Part shown: positions 1 to 7,507 of the stretch, piece by piece | Layout: every line of letters starts with the position of its first letter | How positions within the stretch are numbered: the first letter of the stretch is position 1 | Source: Pseudoalteromonas sp. EB27 | GTDB lineage: Bacteria; Pseudomonadota; Gammaproteobacteria; Enterobacterales; Alteromonadaceae | Direction: 5' to 3' | NCBI RefSeq assembly: GCF_001974875.1 | Contig: NZ_MTQD01000024.1 | Span: 1-37,312, forward strand | Length of the DNA stretch: 37,312 nucleotides | Position numbers and translations under genes: made by a program | Notes under the pieces: model-generated | What the model was told of the DNA's origin: nothing | Seen by the model: only the letters and a program-made list of their open reading frames with translations | Database searches by the model: none

Positions 1-2
1 CT

Positions 3-1160
3 GTTAGAACATATACGTCAATTGATAGTGTAAATAACATTAGTAAAATGGAAGGTAACATTTTAGATAATGAAAATTACGTAACCTCACTTCCAGAGTT
101 AATTAATCAGTTTAAGTCCCAAGATGAAAATACACTAGAGAAAGAAATTTTTGACTCTATTGAGCATAAACTAAAAAAAGAGTCAGAAACCGCCGTTCTC
201 TTTGCCGATACCCTGCAATATATAATTGACCTAATTGTTTTATTTCCAGCTGTTTTTAATGCATCAGAAACTAACAAAGTGCTTTATAAAAAGCGTATGG
301 ATACAATTTTGTCAGAAGTTGATAGGCGCTGTGAAATATTGCACTCGGTGAGTAAAGGTAATTCAATTCAAATAACGGAAACAATAAAGCTATTTAAAGC
401 TGTTGTGTCTTACCAAAGTTTTGTGGCTGATGATAATTTTAATATTCATGCAGACTTACTTCATGTCAGAGGTCCAATTCTTCGTAATCCAGTGACAAAA
501 ACCATTTACCATAATTACCTAGGTTTGTATTACAACAAAAAAGGCATGCATTTGCTGCGAGAGTCGCTAAATATGAACTCTGTAGATATTTTGTCTATTG
601 ATGGTTTAGAATTGGCTCAAAAAAATATTAATACTATAGAGCCATCAATACTTGAAGAAGTAAGTATGTATCTTAAATCTGCCGCTGAGCAGTTTGATAA
701 AGCACTTAAAGTATCTAGCGAAGATGTTATGTGGCCTGGTTTTATTAATTATAATAAAGCACGTACGGTGTACTTTTTAGCTTTACTATCAAATAGCGAA
801 CTTAATTGGTTAGATATTCTCGACGAAGCAATAGAGTCTCGCAGCAGGTTAAACCGACTAATTGACGAAATTTTAATGATAGACAGATCAAAAGCAGCCA
901 ATATTGTTAGCACACATTTAAGAGAGTTTTTTCTGTATCAAGAAGAGTTAGCGCGTACAGTAAAATTGAACATTTTACTGTCGAATAATTCAACCAGACA
1001 AAATAATGCGCCTATTTTATATAAAGGGGTTAATATCTCTGATATATCAAATGAAAAACTAACTGGCTTATTTGTATCAATACAAAAGTTTTCTACAGTT
1101 AGTACTTACCAAGAAAAAATCATAAGTCGACTCAAGAATAACCTCGCGATGACAAGCTAA
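3..1160 (+). CDS. Hypothetical protein, probably N-terminally truncated by window edge
   Basis: I do not recognise this protein. The first ATG is at 48 (370 residues), but the frame stays open upstream to the edge of the window. There is no purine-rich ribosome binding site before that ATG, so the gene probably begins outside the window. The product is soluble-looking and mostly helical, rich in Leu, Ile, Asn and Lys. It has no signal peptide, no obvious membrane segment and no catalytic motif I can name. Around residues 205-225 a stretch starting YLKSAAEQFDKALK resembles one TPR-like helix, but a repeat array is not clear. The next gene is convergent on the minus strand, so this gene ends its transcription unit. 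Confidence 0.6.
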   Translation, partial: VRTYTSIDSVNNISKMEGNILDNENYVTSLPELINQFKSQDENTLEKEIFDSIEHKLKKESETAVLFADTLQYIIDLIVLFPAVFNASETNKVLYKKRMDTILSEVDRRCEILHSVSKGNSIQITETIKLFKAVVSYQSFVADDNFNIHADLLHVRGPILRNPVTKTIYHNYLGLYYNKKGMHLLRESLNMNSVDILSIDGLELAQKNINTIEPSILEEVSMYLKSAAEQFDKALKVSSEDVMWPGFINYNKARTVYFLALLSNSELNWLDILDEAIESRSRLNRLIDEILMIDRSKAANIVSTHLREFFLYQEELARTVKLNILLSNNSTRQNNAPILYKGVNISDISNEKLTGLFVSIQKFSTVSTYQEKIISRLKNNLAMTS

Positions 1161-1229
1161 TAGAGATTTAGCGAGAAAGTAGGGGGATATACTATTTTTA
1201 GACTCTTATTTTTACGGCTTTGCGCATAA

Positions 1230-1280
1230 TAAAAAAGCCACTTACCTACGCATGAAAAGTCATAGCAAGAATAAATGGCT
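1230..1280 (-). terminator. Intrinsic terminator of the metallopeptidase gene
   Basis: Read on the minus strand, AGCCATTTAT pairs with GTAAGTGGCT (about 10 bp, two of them G-T), enclosing a smaller ATGA/TCAT hairpin. A run of six T follows at 1236-1231. It lies just past the stop of the minus-strand metallopeptidase gene. Confidence 0.6.
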
Positions 1281-1313
1281 CTATTAAAATGTTTTTGGAC
1301 TGAGCTTACTTTA

Positions 1314-2483
1314 TTACACTTTTCCAATGCTCAAATCAGGTATTAAATTGAGCCTGTTATGGATAGCATGATGGATGAAAGATAACTTAGTTCGCACTGC
1401 TTGAGTTAATACAAACGGGTAGGCATCGGCAAGTCCCATGCTGCGATTTAGCGAATTTAGAATGATCGAAAATTCCATCCAAGTATCTAAAATAGCATCA
1501 ATCGATGTTTGTGAATTAAAGTAATAAGCACTTTGTGGCAATCGAAGTTCGTCTGCTTCGTCTAGCTCAAATTCATTGCCAGTTGTAGAGCCGGTAATTG
1601 AGAAGTTTTTAGCCGTTTCAAGCGTATCGATAATGTGCATGTAATGCGCCCATGTTTCTGCCCAGTCTTCATAAGGGTGCATAGTAGCGTATTCACTAAT
1701 AAAGGTTTCATGCCAGTTAGCAGGAGCGCCTTGTTTGTAATGAGTATCGAGCGCTTGTTGATAATCTAATTCGTCATCACCAAAATATTGCTTACATAAA
1801 GCATGTTTTTTTGGTGAATTTGCGATTAGTTGATCAAAATAATAATGACCAAGTTCATGGCGAAAATGACCAAGTAAAGTACGGTAACGCTCACCCATCG
1901 CTATTTTAGCTTGAGAGCGTGCTACGTCGTCTGCCTCGGCTAGATTTATAGTGATATGGCCACAGTCGTGTCCTGTAAATACAACATCTTGACCTATAAT
2001 TGGGCTTACAAAGTGATCGCTCACGTTACGGTCAGTTATGAAGTCGAAGCTTAATCCGCTTTCAGGTTCTTGAATAATAGTATTTAAGGGGAGCGATAAC
2101 GATTTTAGAGTATATAAAGCGCGACGCTTCGCCGTTTCCATTTTTTTCCACAATGGAATATGCCCGATAATGCTTAAATCGGGCACCGTTTCATTAAAGC
2201 GGCATGAAAAACACAGCACTTCGTCTTTATCGGCAACGGGTATAAATGTATCTAAATTAACCATACCATTACAAACGTGGTACTGAGCATTGTTATCACA
2301 TTTTTTATAAAAAATGTCAGGCGCTTCTGCTTTGTAAAATAGACCCGATTGTTCATCAATTTCATAGGGTTCAACTTGATCGAACTCATCATCTATACCA
2401 ACGGTTCTGCCACAAGCCAAACAATGGCTGCTTTCAAAAAATAAAATAAGTTGTTCTGTGCAATTACATTTAAATGTTTTCAT
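1314..2483 (-). CDS. Zinc-ribbon putative zinc-binding metallopeptidase
   Basis: Predicted cytoplasmic zinc metallopeptidase of the family often annotated as 'putative zinc-binding metallopeptidase' with an N-terminal zinc ribbon (my recollection of the family, not searched). The N-terminus holds Cys6, Cys8, Cys21 and Cys24. A second set, Cys62, Cys71, Cys91 and Cys94, suggests another metal knuckle. The catalytic motif HELGH is at residues 209-213, inside a helix starting GHFRHELGHYYFDQL. A downstream acidic segment, EDWAETWAHYMH, could supply a third metal ligand. There is no signal peptide. The start ATG is at 2483. The SHOCT gene lies 69 bp upstream on the same strand, so co-transcription is plausible. 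The substrate is unknown. Confidence 0.8.
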   Translation of the reverse strand: MKTFKCNCTEQLILFFESSHCLACGRTVGIDDEFDQVEPYEIDEQSGLFYKAEAPDIFYKKCDNNAQYHVCNGMVNLDTFIPVADKDEVLCFSCRFNETVPDLSIIGHIPLWKKMETAKRRALYTLKSLSLPLNTIIQEPESGLSFDFITDRNVSDHFVSPIIGQDVVFTGHDCGHITINLAEADDVARSQAKIAMGERYRTLLGHFRHELGHYYFDQLIANSPKKHALCKQYFGDDELDYQQALDTHYKQGAPANWHETFISEYATMHPYEDWAETWAHYMHIIDTLETAKNFSITGSTTGNEFELDEADELRLPQSAYYFNSQTSIDAILDTWMEFSIILNSLNRSMGLADAYPFVLTQAVRTKLSFIHHAIHNRLNLIPDLSIGKV

Positions 2484-2552
2484 ATGTTACCGAATAAAAA
2501 AGAGACCGTATAAACCACTTTTATTGAGCGTTATGCTATTGGAGGATAGTGG

Positions 2553-3326
2553 TTAAATCCTTTTTAAAAGTTCAGACTTTTTAATATTAAATTCATCATC
2601 ACTCAACGCATTTGAATCGCGTAGTTGTGCTAACTTTTCAATAATTTGAAGTGTTTCGTCTACCGAGTATTGCCCCGTTGTATTATTAACAGGTGCTTCA
2701 ATTTGGCTAGGCGTTAATGATGCAAAATTGGGCTGCGTTACTTGCTGTGTAAAGTCTTTTTGTGGTTCTGGAGTCGTTGGCGCTTGCCCTGAAAGTAATG
2801 GCAGGGTATTTACATTAATCGTCCCCCACTGACTGTTAAATGTAAGAGAGGTATTATTGCCTTGCTGTTGGCTTACACCACCAATATTATGATCTAACGT
2901 GTCGTATACGCTCACTTGCCCATTTAATTCAACGGCTAAGCGATTAGGGAATATAGCGTAACGAATATTATTTTGTGCACCACTGCTAAACGGGCTGCCT
3001 AGATTACCTGGCCACCACTGATTGCTACCAGGCGTTCCTGCAGGAATAACCGGAAATATTTGGTTATTGCTCAATATATTAGCAAGTTCGTTGCACAAGT
3101 TATCAACGGTTGATTTTAAGCCGTTGTTAAACATGTCGCCAACCATTGTCATTCCGCCGCGCATCCATTGACCAGAACCACCAAGCTCTGGGCAATTAAA
3201 CTGTGCCATTGAGCAACCGCCGTTATTAACGCTAACTAACATGTGTATTACTGCATCGTGACTGAGGTTATAACGAGATGCTATACCATTAACTAAGTTT
3301 TCACCGACATCTGTTAGCTTTTGCAT
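2553..3326 (-). CDS. SHOCT-domain protein
   Basis: The C-terminal 30 residues (about 227-257) match the SHOCT pattern: a short helix, then SDDEFNIKKSELLKRI. SHOCT is a small oligomerisation or anchoring module attached to many unrelated proteins. The N-terminal 90 residues are helical, with a Gly/Met-rich patch (GGSGQWMRGGMTMVGDMFN). The middle is a beta-rich region of about 60 residues that ends in a Pro/Gln/Thr-rich linker. No membrane segment is convincing. The start at 3326 has AGGA 8 bp upstream on its strand. It precedes the HEXXH metallopeptidase gene and may be its partner or substrate, but that is guesswork from adjacency. Confidence 0.75.
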   Translation of the reverse strand: MQKLTDVGENLVNGIASRYNLSHDAVIHMLVSVNNGGCSMAQFNCPELGGSGQWMRGGMTMVGDMFNNGLKSTVDNLCNELANILSNNQIFPVIPAGTPGSNQWWPGNLGSPFSSGAQNNIRYAIFPNRLAVELNGQVSVYDTLDHNIGGVSQQQGNNTSLTFNSQWGTINVNTLPLLSGQAPTTPEPQKDFTQQVTQPNFASLTPSQIEAPVNNTTGQYSVDETLQIIEKLAQLRDSNALSDDEFNIKKSELLKRI

Positions 3327-3813
3327 AAGAGAATATCCTATTAGGTAGATTGGGTTGATTTAAAAAATCTGAAAATACGCCAGGGCTGCATTACCTTTAG
3401 CTTTGATGATAATGAAAAATTAACAGGTTAGTGAGATGTGCTGGTCTTTCAAATTGGACGAGTTCTGTTTTGTCTGAAATGAAAACACACCACTGCAAAG
3501 CTAATCTTTAAAGTAAGCATCTATGTATTAAAAGTTGCTTGTTTTATCTCATAGAGATTGTTAGTTTTGCTGTAACGTAAGCGGTTAAAAATCGATCTAG
3601 TATAGCACCGTTACTTACTTTAACAGCAGCTTTATCGTGAACTATTTCTTACTATTTAATAATTACTTTGAATGATTTTTAAACTCTAAATAAATCCTTT
3701 TAATTATATCAGTTTAGCGGTATAAATAACGGAGTAAGTATTTTAAAAAATTAACATTATTTGTTTTATTTCAATATTTTAAATTAACTAGTTTTAATTG
3801 TAAGTTATTTTTA

Positions 3814-3840
3814 AGCACTATTTTGGTGCATTATCTGCAC
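3814..3840 (+). promoter_or_regulatory. Candidate NtrC (NRI) enhancer site, three half-sites
   Basis: AGCACTATTTTGGTGCA at 3814-3830 contains GCAC-N7-GTGC, the dyad bound by NtrC. From memory it is very close to the enhancer sites upstream of enterobacterial glnA. A third half-site, GCAC, follows at 3837-3840, again with exactly 7 bp spacing. The site lies about 160 bp upstream of the sigma-54-like promoter, a normal enhancer distance. Confidence 0.65.
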
Positions 3841-3996
3841 CATTAAAAATCTAAAATTGATGGTACAAATTACACTAAGTTTAATATTTATAGAGTTGGT
3901 GTGTTTTTTCTATTAATTTGGTCAAAACCTTTATGCATGGCGTTGCTTTGTGTATGAGTCGGCAAATGGATGAGGAGCAGTAATTTATAAGTTTGC

Positions 3997-4012
3997 TGGT
4001 ATAAAAATTGCA
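3997..4012 (+). promoter_or_regulatory. Candidate sigma-54 promoter of the transglutaminase/ATP-grasp operon
   Basis: TGGTATAAAAATTGCA matches the -24/-12 pattern TGGCAC-N5-TTGCA at the invariant GG (3998-3999) and GC (4010-4011). They are separated by exactly 10 bp, as sigma-54 requires. Transcription would start near 4023, about 60 bp before the ATG at 4084. A weaker sigma-70 reading (TTGCAC-17-TAATAT, 4008-4036) overlaps it. Confidence 0.65.
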
Positions 4013-4083
4013 CAAGTGAATTAGTCCAAATAATATTTTCAGCGTTATATTGTGGCCATACATTATTAAAGGGGAATTAATAG

Positions 4084-7000
4084 ATGACAATTACAGTTGG
4101 GATTTCGCACCATACTCAGTATAAATACGATCGGTCAGTTAATATGGGGCCGCATATATTCCGATTACGTCCAGCGCCACATAGCCGTACAAAAATTAAA
4201 AGCTATTCTTTAAAAATAGTACCAGAAGATCATTATATAAATTGGCAACAAGACCCTTTTGGTAATTACCAAGCAAGGGTGGTTTTCAACAAACCAACCA
4301 CCGAATTTAGTTTTACGGTCGATTTGGTCGCCGAACTAACGGTTATTAATCCTTTTGATTTCTTTTTAGAAGATTACGCCGAAAACTTCCCATTTGTTTA
4401 CGATGCTATTTCAAAGTCAGAGCTCGCTCCTTATTTAAAAAAACGCAAAGCCAGTCCAAAATTTAAAGAGTTAATTGAATCTTTAAACCCTAAAGAGCCG
4501 CTTAGAAGCGTTGATTTTTTAGTCGCTGTTAATCAAGCTATTTATGAGTTAGTTGGTTATGGCATTCGTTTAGAACCTGGCGTACAAACACCGAACGAAA
4601 CAATAAGTAAAAAAACAGGTTCGTGTCGTGATTCTGCTTGGTTGTTAGTACAACTGTTTCGTCATTTAGGGTTGGCATCTCGATTTGTATCGGGCTACTT
4701 AGTACAGCTAACATCAGATCAAAAATCATTAGATGGTCCAAGTGGTCCAGAAGAAGACTTTACCGATTTGCATGCATGGACCGAAGTGTATATTCCTGGT
4801 GCAGGGTGGATAGGGCTTGATCCTACCTCGGGTTTATTTGCCGGTGAAGGGCATATTCCATTGGCATGTACGCCAGAGCCAAGCTCGGCGGCGCCGGTTA
4901 CAGGCGGTATAGATGACTGTAAATCGGAGTTTAGCTTTTATAATAAAGTAACGCGAGTACACGAAGACCCACGTGTAACTAAGCCATATTCTGAGGCGCA
5001 GTGGGCGGCAATTAATCGCTTAGGTCAGCACGTTGACAATGTTTATAATGAAGAAAATATACATTTAACCATGGGTGGCGAGCCTACGTTTATTTCTATT
5101 GACGATATGGAACATCCTCAGTGGAATACTGATGCCGATGGCAAAGAAAAAAGAATATTAGCTCAAAATTTATTTGTAGAAATGAATAAAGTATACACAA
5201 AAGGTGGCTTTACTCATTACGGACAAGGTAAATGGTATCCGGGTGAGCCATTACCACGTTGGCAATATGCGTGCTATTGGCGCAAAGACGGCGAGCCTTT
5301 ATGGCAAGATGCCGCACTATTAGCCGATCCTAATAAAGACTATAAATTTGATCATACCGATACTAAAAAGTTTGCTGATAAACTATGTGACTCACTTGGT
5401 CTTGAAACCAAGGCACTTACTACAGCTTATGAAGATATTTTATATCACATGTGGCAAGAAGCCTCATTACCTACCGAAATAAAGCCAGATCAGCCGGAGC
5501 TTCTCCATGCAATGAGCCGAAAAGGCTTTTTAGCTAAAATGGATAAAGGGATAGAAAAGCCGGTTGGCTATGTTCTCCCTTTAAAATGGAACGATAGCAA
5601 AAACTGCTGGCAGTCGTGTACGTGGGAGTTTAAACGAGGCAATTGTTTCTTATTACCTGGTGAATCCCCAATGGGGTATCGCTTGCCCTTAGATAGCCTT
5701 GAATGGAGCGGCAATATTATTGACCGCGACCCGTTTGATATTCCTGAAAACTTTGGCAAAGCTAAAAAGCTTAAAAAAGGCTTTATTGGCAAAGAAATGG
5801 TTAAAACCGCCCTTGTAATGGAAGTGAGAGAGGGGCGTTTATACATATTTATGCCACCAACAAGTCATTTTGAACATTACATGGGTTTAATAAGTAGTAT
5901 AGAGGGTGTGGCTAAAGCACTTAAAATGCCGCTTGTTATTGAAGGCTATAGCCCACCTAAAGATAGCCGCGTAGAAAAATACGCTGTAACGCCAGATCCA
6001 GGTGTTATTGAAGTAAATATTCATCCTTCAACATCGTGGGATCAATTAGTCAGTCGAACTACAACGCTATATGGTTTAGCAAAAGAATGCCGATTAGGTA
6101 CCGATAAGTTTATGGCAGATGGTCGTCATACTGGTACTGGTGGTGGTAACCACGTAACGCTGGGTGGCGAAACACCTGAGCAAAGCCCATTTTTACGCAG
6201 ACCCGATATTTTAAGAAGTTTTATTACCTATTGGCAGCATCATCCTGGTTTATCGTATTTATTTTCGGGGCTTTTTATTGGTCCTACAAGCCAAGCACCG
6301 CGAGTGGATGAAGCCCGTGATGAAGTTTTATACGAGCTAGAAATTGCCTTTTCGCATATGCCCGAAGGTGAGGTGCCTGAACCTTGGTTAGTTGATAGGC
6401 TACTTCGTAATTTATTAGTGGATTTAACGGGTAATACGCACAGAGCAGAGTTTTGTATAGATAAGCTTTATTCACCCGACTCAGCCACAGGTCGTTTAGG
6501 GATTGTAGAATTTAGAGGCTTTGAAATGCCTCCGCATTCACAAATGAGCTTAGTGCAGATGCTGCTGTTGCGTACTTTACTTGCTTGGTTTTGGAAAAAA
6601 CCTTACCACAAGCCATTAATACGTTGGGGTACAGAGTTACACGATAAGTTTTTATTGCCACAATATGTAGAAAACGATTTAGCTGAAGTAAGCCGCGATT
6701 TACAACAGGCAGGCTTTCAATTTCAGTTAAGTTGGTTAAATCCATTTTTTGAATTTAGATTTCCGGTGTGTGGTACGCGAGAACTTGATAACGTTACACT
6801 TGAGCTTAGAACCGCAATCGAGCCTTGGCATGTACTGGGCGAAGAGGCGAGTGCGTCAGGTACGGCGCGCTATGTAGATTCGTCATTAGAAAGAGTACAA
6901 ATAAAAGTACAAGGAACAATGAGCGACCGCTATGTTGTAACGTGTAATGGTCGAAGAGTGCCGCTTAAACCGGTTAAAGGTAAAGCAAAAGATGAAATGG

Positions 7001-7395
7001 TCGCGGGTATACGATACCGAGCTTGGCAACCACCTACAGCGCTTCACCCAACTATTGGCGTACATGCACCATTAGTTTTTGATTTAATCGATACGTGGGA
7101 AGGACGTTCAGTTGGAGGCTTTGTATATCATGTGAGCCATGCTGGTGGGCGTAATCCTGAAACGCTACCGGTTAATGCATTTGAAGCAGAAGGGCGCAGA
7201 GTCGCAAGGTTTTGGGAGCATGGGCATACACCATCTTTACTTGCATCAGCAGAACCAAGCTGGAGCCCATCGGCGGTTACGCATAGTTTTCAGTCGGCGC
7301 AAAGCGCAAGTGAATATGTGGTACCTGATGAAGAAAGTAGTAATCCTGATTATCCAAATACCTTGGATTTACGCAGGCAGCCTAACTTTAAATAA
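4084..7395 (+). CDS. Transglutaminase-like protein with C-terminal DUF2126
   Basis: Large two-part protein (1103 residues) of a known but functionally obscure family. Residues 1-90 resemble the bacterial transglutaminase N-terminal region. Residues about 150-260 are the transglutaminase/protease core, with a visible triad: Cys181 (GSCRD), His230 (LHAWTEVY) and Asp246 (GLDPTSG). The rest, about 290-1103, is the DUF2126 region, which contains GGEPTF, a Gly-rich GGGNH segment and many conserved Trp. No signal peptide is seen, so it is probably cytoplasmic. AAGGGGA lies 8 bp upstream of the ATG. It is the first gene of an operon with two ATP-grasp and two alpha-E modules, a context linked in comparative genomics to predicted peptide or amide ligation. 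The Cys-His-Asp fold could hydrolyse or transfer an amide bond. Expression is likely sigma-54/NtrC dependent. Confidence 0.9.
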   Translation: MTITVGISHHTQYKYDRSVNMGPHIFRLRPAPHSRTKIKSYSLKIVPEDHYINWQQDPFGNYQARVVFNKPTTEFSFTVDLVAELTVINPFDFFLEDYAENFPFVYDAISKSELAPYLKKRKASPKFKELIESLNPKEPLRSVDFLVAVNQAIYELVGYGIRLEPGVQTPNETISKKTGSCRDSAWLLVQLFRHLGLASRFVSGYLVQLTSDQKSLDGPSGPEEDFTDLHAWTEVYIPGAGWIGLDPTSGLFAGEGHIPLACTPEPSSAAPVTGGIDDCKSEFSFYNKVTRVHEDPRVTKPYSEAQWAAINRLGQHVDNVYNEENIHLTMGGEPTFISIDDMEHPQWNTDADGKEKRILAQNLFVEMNKVYTKGGFTHYGQGKWYPGEPLPRWQYACYWRKDGEPLWQDAALLADPNKDYKFDHTDTKKFADKLCDSLGLETKALTTAYEDILYHMWQEASLPTEIKPDQPELLHAMSRKGFLAKMDKGIEKPVGYVLPLKWNDSKNCWQSCTWEFKRGNCFLLPGESPMGYRLPLDSLEWSGNIIDRDPFDIPENFGKAKKLKKGFIGKEMVKTALVMEVREGRLYIFMPPTSHFEHYMGLISSIEGVAKALKMPLVIEGYSPPKDSRVEKYAVTPDPGVIEVNIHPSTSWDQLVSRTTTLYGLAKECRLGTDKFMADGRHTGTGGGNHVTLGGETPEQSPFLRRPDILRSFITYWQHHPGLSYLFSGLFIGPTSQAPRVDEARDEVLYELEIAFSHMPEGEVPEPWLVDRLLRNLLVDLTGNTHRAEFCIDKLYSPDSATGRLGIVEFRGFEMPPHSQMSLVQMLLLRTLLAWFWKKPYHKPLIRWGTELHDKFLLPQYVENDLAEVSRDLQQAGFQFQLSWLNPFFEFRFPVCGTRELDNVTLELRTAIEPWHVLGEEASASGTARYVDSSLERVQIKVQGTMSDRYVVTCNGRRVPLKPVKGKAKDEMVAGIRYRAWQPPTALHPTIGVHAPLVFDLIDTWEGRSVGGFVYHVSHAGGRNPETLPVNAFEAEGRRVARFWEHGHTPSLLASAEPSWSPSAVTHSFQSAQSASEYVVPDEESSNPDYPNTLDLRRQPNFK

Positions 7396-7409
7396 TAATT
7401 GATAGTTGT

Positions 7410-7445
7410 GTCATTCCACTTTGAAATTATTTAAAGTGGAATGAC
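7410..7445 (+). repeat. Perfect 13-bp inverted repeat between operon genes
   Basis: GTCATTCCACTTT (7410-7422) and its exact complement (7433-7445) enclose a 10-nt loop. What follows is TAAATATTTTT, a poor U-tract, so it is at best a partial terminator. It may instead trim or stabilise the message between the first and second genes. It sits in the 112-bp gap, the largest in the operon. Confidence 0.6.
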
Positions 7446-7507
7446 TAAATATTTTTAAAGCATCATTATGAACACGGCTATTTACTATAAATTGGAGCAC
7501 TTTCAGC

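Larger units (their letters stand above)
3327..4083. other. Long AT-rich divergent intergenic region
   Basis: These 757 bp separate the minus-strand SHOCT gene from the plus-strand transglutaminase operon. Apart from the NtrC-like half-sites at 3814-3840 and the sigma-54-like promoter at 3997-4012 (listed separately), I see no gene. A 69-codon open frame on the minus strand overlaps the promoter and has no ribosome binding site, so I do not call it. Such length is typical of promoters with remote enhancer sites. Confidence 0.6.

Noticed and set aside
3881..4090. 69-codon minus-strand frame before the transglutaminase operon
   Set aside because: Overlaps the promoter and start of the first operon gene, has no ribosome site and no recognisable product.
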